Source of the DNA: Arenicola marina
Taxonomy: Eukaryota > Annelida > Polychaeta > Arenicolidae
DNA: 64,000 bases
Assembly: GCA_964019135.1 (NCBI GenBank)
Contig: OZ025252.1
Span: 10,432,823-10,496,822, forward strand
Direction of reading: 5' to 3'
Part shown: positions 31,091 through 44,270 of the stretch, in pieces
How the letters are laid out: every line of letters starts with the position of its first letter
How positions within the stretch are numbered: position 1 is the first letter of the stretch
The notes under the pieces: generated by a model
Database searches by the model: none
The model's input: the letters and a program-made list of their open reading frames with translations, nothing else
Told to the model about the DNA's origin: nothing
Made by a program: the position numbers and the translations under genes

Positions 31091-34000
31091 GGCAGGGCCC
31101 TGAGCCCCTTACCACCACACTGCCCTGTCACTGACTGACGGGCCCTGAGCCCCTCACCACCACACTGCCCTGTCACTGACTGGCAGGGCCCTGAGCCCCT
31201 CACCCCCACACTGCCCTGTCACTAGCTGGCAGGGCCCTGAGCCCCTCACCCCCACACTGTCCTGTCACTGACTGGCAGGGACCTGAGCCCCTTACCACCA
31301 CACTGCCCTGTCACTGACTGGCAGGGCCCTGAGCCCCTTACCCCCACACTGCCCTGTCACTGACTGGCAGGGCCCTGAGTCCCTTACGACCACACTGCCC
31401 TGTCACTGACTGGCAGGGCCCTGAGCCCCTCACCACCACACTGCCCTGTCACTGACTGGCAGGGCCCTGAGCCCCTTACCACCACACTGCCATGTCACTG
31501 ACTGGCAGGGCCCTGAGTCCCTTACGACCACACTGCCCTGTCACTGACTGGCAGGGCCCTGAGCCCCTCACCACCACACTGCCCTGTCACTGACTGGCAG
31601 GGCCCTGAGCCCCTTACCACCACACTGCCCTGTCATTAACTGGCAGGGCCCTGAGCCCCTCACCACCACACTGCCCTGTCACTGACTGGCAGGGCCCTGA
31701 GCCCCTTACCCCCACACTGCCCTGTCACTGACTGGCAGGGCCCTGAGCCCCTTACCACCACACTGCCATGTCACTGACTGGCAGGGCCCTGAGCCCTTAC
31801 CATCACACTGCCCTGTCACTGACTGGCAGGGCCCTGAGCCTCTTACGACCACACTGCCCTGTCACTGACTGGCAGGGCCCTGAGCCCCTCACCCCCACAC
31901 TGCCCTGTCACTGACTGGCAGGGCCCTGAGCCTCTTACGACCACACTGCCCTGTCACTGACTGGCAGGGCCCTGAGCCCCTTACCACCACACTGCCCTGT
32001 CATTAACTGGCAGGGCCCTGAGCCCCTCACCACCACACTGCCCTGTCACTGACTGGCAGGGCCCTGAGCCCCTTACCCCCACACTGCCCTGTCACTGACT
32101 GGCAGGGCCCTGAGCCCCTTACCACCACACTGCCATGTCACTGACTGGCAGGGCCCTGAGCCCTTACCATCACACTGCCCTGTCACTGACTGGCAGGGCC
32201 CTGAGCCTCTTACGACCACACTGCCCTGTCACTGACTGGCAGGGCCCTGAGCCCCTCACCCCCACACTGCCCTGTCACTAGCTGGCAGGGCCCTGAGCCC
32301 TTCACCCCCACACTGTCCTGTCACTGACTGGCAGGGCCCTGAGCCCCTCACCCCCACACTGCCATGTCACTGACTGGCAGGGCCCTGAGCCCCTCACCAC
32401 CACACTGCCATGTCACTGACTGGCAGGGCCCTGAGCCCCTCACCACCACACTGCCGTGTCACTAGCTGGCAGGGCCCTGAGCCCCTCACCCCCACACTGC
32501 CCTGTCACTGACTGGCAGGGCCCTGAGCCCCTTACCGCCACACTGCCCTTTCACTAGCTGGCGGGGCCCTGAGCCCCTTACGACCACACTACCCTGTCAC
32601 TGACTGGCAGGGCCCTGAGCCCCTCACCACCACACTGCCCTGTCACTGACTGGCAGGGCCCTGAGCCCCTCACCACCACACTGCCCTGTCACTGACTGGC
32701 AGGGCCCTGAGCCCCTTACCCCCACACTGCCCTGTCACTGACTGGCAGGGCCCTGAGCCCCTTACCACCACACTGCCATGTCACTGACTGGCAGGGCCCT
32801 GAGCCCTTACCATCACACTGCCCTGTCACTGACTGGCAGGGCCCTGAGCCTCTTACGACCACACTGCCCGGTCACTGACTGGCAGGGCCCTGAGCCCCTC
32901 ACCCCCACACTGCCCTGTCACTAGCTGGCAGGGCCCTGAGCCCTTCACCCCCACACTGTCCTGTCACTGACTGGCAGGGCCCTGAGCCCCTCACCCCCAC
33001 ACTGCCATGTCACTGACTGGCAGGGCCCTGAGCCCCTCACCACCACACTGCCATGTCACTGACTGGCAGGGCCCTGAGCCCCTCACCCCCACACTGCCCT
33101 GTCACTATCTGGCAGGGCCCTGAGCCCCTCACCCCCACACTGCCCTGTCACTGACTGGCAGGGCCCTGAGCCCCTTACCACCACACTGCCCTGTCACTAG
33201 CTGGCGGGGCCCTGAGCCCCTTACGACCACACTACCCTGTCACTGACTGGCAGGGCCCTGAGCCCCTCACCACCACACTGCCCTGTCACTGACTGGCAGG
33301 GCCCTGAGCCCCTCACCACCACACTGCCATGTCACTGACTGGCAGGGCCCTGAGTCCCTTACCACCACACTGCCATGTCACTGACTGGCAGGGCCCTGAG
33401 CCCCTCACCACCACACTGCCGTGTCACTGACTGGCAGGGCCCTGAGCCCCTCACCACCACACTGCCATGTCACTGACTGGCAGGGCCCTGAGCCCCTCAC
33501 CACCACACTGCCATGTCACTGACTGGCAGGGCCCTGAGCCCCTCACCACCACACTGCCATGTCACTGACTGGCAGGGCCCTGAGCCCCTTACCACCACAC
33601 TGCCATGTCACTGACTGGCAGGGCCCTGAGCCCCTTACCACCACACTGCCGTGTCACTGACTGGCAGGGCCCTGAGCCCCTCACCACCACACTGCCATGT
33701 CACTGACTGGCAGGGCCCTGAGCCCCTTACCACCACACTGCCGTGTCATTGACTGGCAGGGCCCTGAGCCCCTTACCACCACACTGCCGTGTCACTGACT
33801 GGCAGGGCCCTGAGCCCCTCACCACCACACTGCCATGTCACTGACTGGCAGGGCCCTGAGCCCCTCACCACCACACTGCCATGTCACTGACTGGCAGGGC
33901 CCTGAGCCCCTTACCACCACACCGCCGTGTCACTGACTGGCAGGGGCCTGAGCCCCTCACCACCACACTGCCGTGTCACTGACTGGCAGGGCCCTGAGCC

Positions 34001-36650
34001 CCTCACCCCCACACTGTCCTGTCACTGACTGGCAGGGCCCTGAGCCCCTCACCACCACACTGCCGTTTCACTGACTGGCAGGGCCCTGAGCCCCTCACCA
34101 CCACACTGCCGTGTCACTGACTGGCAGGGCCCTGAGCCCCTCACCCCCACACTGTCCTGTCACTGACTGGCAGGGCCCTGAGCCCCTTACCACCACACTG
34201 CCGTGTCACTGACTGGCAGGGCCCTGAGCCCCTCACCACCACACTGCCATGTCACTGACTGGCAGGGCCCTGAGACCCTTACCACCACACTGCCGTGTCA
34301 CTGACCGGCAGGGCCCTGAGCCCCTCACCACCACACTGCCGTGTCACTGACTGGCAGGGCCCTGAGCCCCTCACCCCCACACTGTCCTGTCACTGACTGG
34401 CAGGGCCCTGAGCCCCTCACCACCACACTGCCGTGTCACTGACTGGCAGGGCCCTGAGCCCCTCACCACCACACTGCCGTGTCACTGACTGGCAGGGCCC
34501 TGAGCCCCTCACCACCACACTGCCATGTCACTGACTGGGAGGGCCCTGAGCCCCTCACCACCACACTGCCATGTCAGTGACTGGCAGGGCCCTGAGCCCC
34601 TTACCACCACACTGCCCTGTCACTGACTGGCAGGGCCCTGAGCCCCTTACCACCACACTGCCGTGTCACTAGCCGGCAGGGCCCTGAGCCCCTCACCCCC
34701 ACACTGTCATATCACTGACTGGCAGAGCCCTGAGTCCCTTACGACCACACTGCCCTGTCACTGACTGGCAGGGCCCTGAGCCCCTCACCCCCACACTGCC
34801 CTGTCACTGACTGGCAGGGCCCTGAGCCCCTTACCACCACACTGCCGTGTCACTGACTGGCAGGGCCCTGAGCCCCTTACCACCACACTGCCCTGTCACT
34901 GACTGGCAGGGCCCTGAGCCCCTCAACACCACACTGCCATGTCACTGACTGGCAGGGCCCTGAGCCCCTCACCCCCACAGTGCCATGTCACTGACTGGCA
35001 GGGCCCTGAGTCCCTTACCACCACACTGCCGTGTCACTGACTGGCAGGGCCCTGAGCCCCTCACCACCACACTGCCATGTAACTGACTGGCAGGGCCCTG
35101 AGCCCCTTACCACCACACTGCCATGTCACTGACTGGCAGGGCCCTGAGCCCCTTACCACCACACTGCCCTGTCACTGACTGGCAGGGCCCTGAGCCCCTC
35201 ACCACCACACTGCCGTGTCACTAGCTGGCAGGGCCCTGAGCCCCTCACCCCCACACTGTCCTGTCACTGACTGGCAGAGCCCTGAGTCCCTTACGACCAC
35301 ACTGCCCTGTCACTGACTGGCAGGGCCCTGAGCCCCTCACCCCCACACTGCCCTGTCACTGACTGGCAGGGCCCTGAGCCCCTTACCACCACACTGCCGT
35401 GTCACTGACTGGCAGGGCCCTGAGCCTCTTACCACCACACTGGCCTGTCACTGACTGGCAGGGCCCTGAGCCCCTCAACACCACACTGCCCTGTCACTGA
35501 CTGGCAGGGCCCTGAGCCCCTTACCACCACACTGCCGTGTCACTGACTGGCAGGGTCCTGAGCCCCTTACAACCACACTGCCGTGTCACTGACTGGCAGG
35601 GCCCTGAGCCCCTTACCACCACACTGCCCTGTCACTGACTGGCAGGGCCCTGAGCCCCTTACCACCACACTGCCGTGTCACTGACTGGCAGGGCCCTGAG
35701 CCCCTTACCACCACACTGCCCTGTCACTGACTGGCAGGGCCCTGAGCCCCTCACCACCACACTGCCCTGTCACTGACTGGCAGGGCCCTGAGCCCCTCAC
35801 CACCACACTGCCCTGTCACTGACTGGCAGGGCCCTGAGCCCCTTACCACCACACTGCCATGTTACTGACTGGCAGGGCCCTGAGCCCCTCACCACCACAC
35901 TGCTCTGTCACTGACTGGCAGGGCCCTGAGCCCCTTACCACCACACTGCCATGTCACTGACTGGCAGGGCCCTGAGCCCCTTACCACCACACTGCCATGT
36001 CACTGACTGGCAGGGCCCTGAGCCCCTCACCACCACACTGCCATGTCACTGACTGGCAGGGCCCTGAGCCCCTCACCACCACACTGCCCTGTCACTGACT
36101 GGCAGGGCCCTGAGCCCCTTACCACCACACTGCCATGTCACTGACTGGCAGGGCCCTGATCCCCTCACCCCCGCACTGCCGTGTCACTGACTGGCAGGGC
36201 CCTGAGCCCCTTACCAAAACACTGCCCTGTCACTGACTGGCAGGGCCCTGAGCCCCTCAACACCACACTGCCCTGTCACTGACTGGCAGGGCCCTGAGCC
36301 CCTTACCACCACACTGCCCTGTCACTGACTGGCAGGGCCCTGAGCCCCTCAACATCACACTGCCCTGTCACTGACTGGCAGGGCCCTGAGCCCCTTACCA
36401 CCACACTGCCATGTCACTGACTGGCAGGGCCCTGAGCCCCTCACCACCACACGGCCGTGTCACTGACTGGCAGGGCCCTGAGCCCCTCACCACCACACTG
36501 CCGTGTCACTGACTGGCAGGGCCCTGAGCCCCTCAACATCACACTGCCCTGTCACTGACTAGCAGGGCCCTGAGCCCCTCACCACCAAACTCCCGTGTCA
36601 CTGACTGGCAGGGCCCTGAGCCCCTCACCCCCACACTGCCCTGTCACTGA
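31091..36650. repeat. B1: 46-bp satellite block (~121 copies)
   Basis: Monomer cactgactggcagggccctg, then agcccctcaccaccacactg, then ccctgt (46 bp). It equals the 37-bp monomer plus 9 bases after ggcag and shares its phase. It carries the perfect 10-bp palindrome CAGGGCCCTG. Variants differ at ctcacc/cttacc, accacc/accccc and ccctgt/ccatgt/ccgtgt. Stops occur in all frames. Confidence 0.97.
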
Positions 36651-37350
36651 CTGACAGTCCCTCACCCCCACACTGCCCTGTCACTAACTGGCAGTCCCTC
36701 ACCCCCACACTGCCCTGTCACTGACTGACAGTCCCTCACCCCCAACACTGCCCTGTCACTGACTGGCAGTCCCTCACCCCCGCAATGCCATGTCACTGAC
36801 TGACAGTCCCTCACCCCCACACTGCCCTGTCACTGACTGGCAGTCCCTCACCCCGTCACTGCCCTGTCACTGATTGGCAGTCCCTCACCCCCTCACTGCC
36901 ATGTCACTGACTGGCAGTCCCTCACCCCCACACTGCCCTGTCACTGACTGGCAGTCCCTCACCCCCACACTGCCCTGTCACTGACTGGCAGTCCCTCACC
37001 CCCACACTGCCCTGTCACTGACTGACAGTCCCTCACCCAGAACACTGCCCTGTCACTGACTGGCAGTCCCTCACCCCTCACTGCCATGTCACTGACTGAC
37101 AGTCCCTCACCCCCACACTGCCCTGTCACTGACTGGCAGTCCCTCAACCCCTCACTGCCCTGTCACTGACTGGCAGTCCCTCACCCCCTCACTGCCATGT
37201 CACTGACTGGCAGTCCGTCACCCCCTCACTGCCCTGTCACTGACTGACAGTCCCTCACTCCCACACTGCCCTGTCACTGACTGGCAGTCCCTCACCTCCA
37301 CACTGCCGTGTCACTGACTGACAGTCCCTCACCCACTCACTGCCCTGTCA
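36651..37350. repeat. A2: 37-bp satellite block, copy of the A1 tail
   Basis: About 19 monomers, essentially identical to 30385-31090, including rare variants such as ttcccacc-like cacccagaacactg and gcaatgccatgt. The offset from A1 is 6266 bases. The joins to the B blocks keep monomer phase. Confidence 0.96.
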
Positions 37351-40300
37351 CTGACTGGCAGGGCCCTGAGCCCCTTACCACCACACTGCCCTGTCACTGA
37401 CTGACGGGCCCTGAGCCCCTCACCACCACACTGCCCTGTCACTGACTGGCAGGGCCCTGAGCCCCTCACCCCCACACTGCCCTGTCACTAGCTGGCAGGG
37501 CCCTGAGCCCCTCACCCCCACACTGTCCTGTCACTGACTGGCAGGGACCTGAGCCCCTTACCACCACACTGCCCTGTCACTGACTGGCAGGGCCCTGAGC
37601 CCCTTACCCCCACACTGCCCTGTCACTGACTGGCAGGGCCCTGAGTCCCTTACGACCACACTGCCCTGTCACTGACTGGCAGGGCCCTGAGCCCCTCACC
37701 ACCACACTGCCCTGTCACTGACTGGCAGGGCCCTGAGCCCCTTACCACCACACTGCCATGTCACTGACTGGCAGGGCCCTGAGTCCCTTACGACCACACT
37801 GCCCTGTCACTGACTGGCAGGGCCCTGAGCCCCTCACCACCACACTGCCCTGTCACTGACTGGCAGGGCCCTGAGCCCCTTACCACCACACTGCCCTGTC
37901 ATTAACTGGCAGGGCCCTGAGCCCCTCACCACCACACTGCCCTGTCACTGACTGGCAGGGCCCTGAGCCCCTTACCCCCACACTGCCCTGTCACTGACTG
38001 GCAGGGCCCTGAGCCCCTTACCACCACACTGCCATGTCACTGACTGGCAGGGCCCTGAGCCCTTACCATCACACTGCCCTGTCACTGACTGGCAGGGCCC
38101 TGAGCCTCTTACGACCACACTGCCCTGTCACTGACTGGCAGGGCCCTGAGCCCCTCACCCCCACACTGCCCTGTCACTAGCTGGCAGGGCCCTGAGCCCT
38201 TCACCCCCACACTGTCCTGTCACTGACTGGCAGGGCCCTGAGCCCCTCACCCCCACACTGCCATGTCACTGACTGGCAGGGCCCTGAGCCCCTCACCACC
38301 ACACTGCCATGTCACTGACTGGCAGGGCCCTGAGCCCCTCACCACCACACTGCCGTGTCACTAGCTGGCAGGGCCCTGATCCCCTCACCCCCACACTGCC
38401 CTGTCACTGACTGGCAGGGCCCTGAGCCCCTTACCGCCACACTGCCCTTTCACTAGCTGGCGGGGCCCTGAGCCCCTTACGACCACACTACCCTGTCACT
38501 GACTGGCAGGGCCCTGAGCCCCTCACCACCACACTGCCCTGTCACTGACTGGCAGGGCCCTGAGCCCCTCACCACCACACTGCCCTGTCACTGACTGGCA
38601 GGGCCCTGAGCCCCTTACCCCCACACTGCCCTGTCACTGACTGGCAGGGCCCTGAGCCCCTTACCACCACACTGCCATGTCACTGACTGGCAGGGCCCTG
38701 AGCCCTTACCATCACACTGCCCTGTCACTGACTGGCAGGGCCCTGAGCCTCTTACGACCACACTGCCCTGTCACTGACTGGCAGGGCCCTGAGCCCCTCA
38801 CCCCCACACTGCCCTGTCACTAGCTGGCAGGGCCCTGAGCCCTTCACCCCCACACTGTCCTGTCACTGACTGGCAGGGCCCTGAGCCCCTCACCCCCACA
38901 CTGCCATGTCACTGACTGGCAGGGCCCTGAGCCCCTCACCACCACACTGCCATGTCACTGACTGGCAGGGCCCTGAGCCCCTCACCCCCACACTGCCCTG
39001 TCACTATCTGGCAGGGCCCTGAGCCCCTCACCCCCACACTGCCCTGTCACTGACTGGCAGGGCCCTGAGCCCCTTACCCCCACACTGCCCTGTCACTAGC
39101 TGGCGGGGCCCTGAGCCCCTTACGCCCACACTACCCTGTCACTGACTGGCAGGGCCCTGAGCCCCTCACCACCACACTGCCCTGTCACTGACTGGCAGGG
39201 CCCTGAGCCCCTCACCACCACACTGCCATGTCACTGACTGGCAGGGCCCTGAGTCCCTTACCACCACACTGCCATGTCACTGACTGGCAGGGCCCTGAGC
39301 CCCTCACCACCACACTGCCGTGTCACTGACTGGCAGGGCCCTGAGCCCCTCACCACCACACTGCCATGTCACTGACTGGCAGGGCCCTGAGCCCCTCACC
39401 ACCACACTGCCATGTCACTGACTGGCAGGGCCCTGAGCCCCTCACCACCACACTGCCATGTCACTGACTGGCAGGGCCCTGAGCCCCTTACCACCACACT
39501 GCCATGTCACTGACTGGCAGGGCCCTGAGCCCCTTACCACCACACTGCCGTGTCACTGACTGGCAGGGCCCTGAGCCCCTCACCACCACACTGCCATGTC
39601 ACTGACTGGCAGGGCCCTGAGCCCCTTACCACCACACTGCCGTGTCACTGACTGGCAGGGCCCTGAGCCCCTTACCACCACACTGCCGTGTCACTGACTG
39701 GCAGGGCCCTGAGCCCCTCACCACCACACTGCCATGTCACTGACTGGCAGGGCCCTGAGCCCCTCACCACCACACTGCCATGTCACTGACTGGCAGGGCC
39801 CTGAGCCCCTTACCACCACACCGCCGTGTCACTGACTGGCAGGGGCCTGAGCCCCTCACCACCACACTGCCGTGTCACTGACTGGCAGGGCCCTGAGCCC
39901 CTCACCCCCACACTGTCCTGTCACTGACTGGCAGGGCCCTGAGCCCCTCACCACCACACTGCCGTGTCACTGACTGGCAGGGCCCTGAGCCCCTCACCAC
40001 CACACTGCCGTGTCACTGACTGGCAGGGCCCTGAGCCCCTCACCCCCACACTGTCCTGTCACTGACTGGCAGGGCACTGAGCCCCTTACCACCACACTGC
40101 CGTGTCACTGACTGGCAGGGCCCTGAGCCCCTCACCACCACACTGCCATGTCACTGACTGGCAGGGCCCTGAGACCCTTACCACCACACTGCCGTGTCAC
40201 TGACCGGCAGGGCCCTGAGCCCCTCACCACCACACTGCCGTGTCACTGACTGGCAGGGCCCTGAGCCCCTCACCCCCACACTGTCCTGTCACTGACTGGC

Positions 40301-43300
40301 AGGGCCCTGAGCCCCTCACCACCACACTGCCGTGTCACTGACTGGCAGGGCCCTGAGCCCCTCACCACCACACTGCCGTGTCACTGACTGGCAGGGCCCT
40401 GAGCCCCTCACCACCACACTGCCATGTCACTGACTGGGAGGGCCCTGAGCCCCTCACCACCACACTGCCATGTCAGTGACTGGCAGGGCCCTGAGCCCCT
40501 TACCACCACACTGCCCTGTCACTGACTGGCAGGGCCCTGAGCCCCTTACCACCACACTGCCGTGTCACTAGCTGGCAGGGCCCTGAGCCCCTCACCCCCA
40601 CACTGTCATATCACTGACTGGCAGAGCCCTGAGTCCCTTACGACCACACTGCCCTGTCACTGACTGGCAGGGCCCTGAGCCCCTCACCCCCACACTGCCC
40701 TGTCACTGACTGGCAGGGCCCTGAGCCCCTTACCACCACACTGCCGTGTCACTGACTGGCAGGGCCCTGAGCCCCTTACCACCACACTGCCCTGTCACTG
40801 ACTGGCAGGGCCCTGAGCCCCTCAACACCACACTGCCATGTCACTGACTGGCAGGGCCCTGAGCCCCTCACCCCCACAGTGCCATGTCACTGACTGGCAG
40901 GGCCCTGAGTCCCTTACCACCACACTGCCGTGTCACTGACTGGCAGGGCCCTGAGCCCCTCACCACCACACTGCCATGTAACTGACTGGCAGGGCCCTGA
41001 GCCCCTTACCACCACACTGCCATGTCACTGACTGGCAGGGCCCTGAGCCCCTTACCACCACACTGCCCTGTCACTGACTGGCAGGGCCCTGAGCCCCTCA
41101 CCACCACACTGCCGTGTCACTAGCTGGCAGGGCCCTGAGCCCCTCACCCCCACACTGTCCTGTCACTGACTGGCAGAGCCCTGAGTCCCTTACGACCACA
41201 CTGCCCTGTCACTGACTGGCAGGGCCCTGAGCCCCTCACCCCCACACTGCCCTGTCACTGACTGGCAGGGCCCTGAGCCCCTTACCACCACACTGCCGTG
41301 TCACTGACTGGCAGGGCCCTGAGCCTCTTACCACCACACTGGCCTGTCACTGACTGGCAGGGCCCTGAGCCCCTCAACACCACACTGCCCTGTCACTGAC
41401 TGGCAGGGCCCTGAGCCCCTTACCACCACACTGCCGTGTCACTGACTGGCAGGGTCCTGAGCCCCTTACAACCACACTGCCGTGTCACTGACTGGCAGGG
41501 CCCTGAGCCCCTTACCACCACACTGCCCTGTCACTGACTGGCAGGGCCCTGAGCCCCTTACCACCACACTGCCGTGTCACTGACTGGTAGGGCCCTGAGC
41601 CCCTTACCACCACACTGCCCTGTCACTGACTGGCAGGGCCCTGAGCCCCTCACCACCACACTGCCCTGTCACTGACTGGCAGGGCCCTGAGCCCCTCACC
41701 ACCACACTGCCCTGTCACTGACTGGCAGGGCCCTGAGCCCCTTACCACCACACTGCCATGTCACTGACTGGCAGGGCCCTGAGCCCCTCACCACCACACT
41801 GCTCTGTCACTGACTGGCAGGGCCCTGAGCCCCTTACCACCACACTGCCATGTCACTGACTGGCAGGGCCCTGAGCCCCTTACCACCACACTGCCATGTC
41901 ACTGACTGGCAGGGCCCTGAGCCCCTCACCACCACACTGCCATGTCACTGACTGGCAGGGCCCTGAGCCCCTCACCACCACACTGCCCTGTCACTGACTG
42001 GCAGGGCCCTGAGCCCCTTACCACCACACTGCCATGTCACTGACTGGCAGGGCCCTGATCCCCTCACCCCCGCACTGCCGTGTCACTGACTGGCAGGGCC
42101 CTGAGCCCCTTACCAAAACACTGCCCTGTCACTGACTGGCAGGGCCCTGAGCCCCTCAACACCACACTGCCCTGTCACTGACTGGCAGGGCCCTGAGCCC
42201 CTTACCACCACACTGCCCTGTCACTGACTGGCAGGGCCCTGAGCCCCTCAACATCACACTGCCCTGTCACTGACTGGCAGGGCCCTGAGCCCCTTACCAC
42301 CACACTGCCATGTCACTGACTGGCAGGGCCCTGAGCCCCTCACCACCACACGGCCGTGTCACTGACTGGCAGGGCCCTGAGCCCCTCACCACCACACTGC
42401 CGTGTCACTGACTGGCAGGGCCCTGAGCCCCTCAACATCACACTGCCCTGTCACTGACTAGCAGGGCCCTGAGCCCCTCACCACCAAACTCCCGTGTCAC
42501 TGACTGGCAGGGCCCTGAGCCCCTTACCACCACACTGCCATGTCACTGACTGGCAGGGCCCTGAGCCACTCACCACCACACTGCCATGTCACTGACTGGC
42601 AGGGCCCTGAGCCCCTCACCACCACACTGCCATGTCACTGACTGGCAGGGCCCTGATCCAATCACCACCACACTGCCATGTCACTGACTGGCAGGGCCCT
42701 GAGCCCCTCACCACCACACTGCCATGTCACTGACTGGCAGGGCCCTGAGCCCCTCACCACCACACTGCCATGTCACTGACTGGCAGGGCCCTGAGTCCCT
42801 CACCCCCACACTGCCCTGTCACTAGCTGGCAGGGCCCTGAGCCCCTCACCACCACACTGCCCTGTCACTGACTGGCAGGGCCCTGAGCCCCTTACCACCA
42901 CACTGCCATGTCACTGACTGGCAGAGCCCTGAGCCCCTCACCACCACACTGCCGTGTCACTGACTGGCAGGGCCCTGAGCCCCTTACCCCCACACTGCCG
43001 TGTCACTGACTGGCAGGGCCCTGAGCCCCTCACCACCACACTGCCATGTCACTGACTGGCAGGGCCCTGAGCCCCTCACCACCACACTGCCATGTCACTG
43101 ACTGGCAGGGCCCTGAGCCCCTCACCACCACACTGCCGTGTCACTGACTGGCAGCGCCCTGAGCCCCTTACCCCCACACTGCCCTGTCACTGACTGGCAG
43201 GGCCCTGAGCCACTCACCACCACACTGCCATGTCACTGACTGGCAGGGCCCTGAGCCACTCACCACCACACTGCCATGTCACTGACTGGCAGGGCCCTGA

Positions 43301-43600
43301 GCCCCTCACCACCACACTGCCCTGTCACTGACTGGCAGGGCCCTGAGCCCCTCACCACCACACTGCCGTGTCACTGACTGGCAGGGCCCTGAGCCCCTCA
43401 CCACCACACTGCCGTGTCACTGACTGGCAGGGCCCTGAGCCCCTCAACATCACACTGCCCTGTCACTGACTAGCAGGGCCCTGAGCCCCTCACCACCACA
43501 CTGCCCTGTCACTGACTGGCAGGGCCCTGAGCCCCTCACCACCACACTGCCATGTCACTGACTGGCAGGGCCCTGAGTCCCTTATCCCCACACTGCCCTG
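37351..43600. repeat. B2: 46-bp satellite block (~136 copies)
   Basis: Follows the same order of variant monomers as B1 for most of its length (for example gacgggccctg near the start, tcactatctgg, aggggcctgag, agggtcctgag). It then extends with about 1 kb of further monomers (42530-43600) absent from B1. Confidence 0.96.
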
Positions 43601-44270
43601 TCACTGACTGGCAGTCCCTCACCCCCACACTGCCCTGTCACTGACTGACAGTCCCTCACCCCCAACACTGCCCTGTCACTGACTGGCAGTCCCTCACCCC
43701 CGCAATGCCATGTCACTGACTGACAGTCCCTCACCCCCACACTGCCCTGTCACTGACTGGCAGTCCCTCACCCCCTCACTGCCCTGTCACTGATTGGCAG
43801 TCCCTCACCCCCTCACTGCCATGTCACTGACTGGCAGTCCCTCACCCCCACACTGCCCTGTCACTGACTGGCAGTCCCTCACCCCCACACTGCCCTGTCA
43901 CTGACTGGCAGTCCCTCACCCCCACACTGCCCTGTCACTGACTGACAGTCCCTCACCCAGAACACTGCCCTGTCACTGACTGGCAGTCCCTCACCCCTCA
44001 CTGCCATGTCACTGACTGACAGTCCCTCACCCCCACACTGCCCTGTCACTGACTGGCAGTCCCTCAACCCCTCACTGCCCTGTCACTGACTGGCAGTCCC
44101 TCACCCCCTCACTGCCATGTCACTGACTGGCAGTCCGTCACCCCCTCACTGCCCTGTCACTGACTGACAGTCCCTCACTCCCACACTGCCCTGTCACTGA
44201 CTGGCAGTCCCTCACCCCCACACTGCCGTGTCACTGACTGACAGTCCCTCACCCACTCACTGCCCTGTCA
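43601..44270. repeat. A3: 37-bp satellite block
   Basis: About 18 monomers. Offset from A2 is 6920 bases, with the same variant order and the first one or two monomers missing. Confidence 0.96.
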
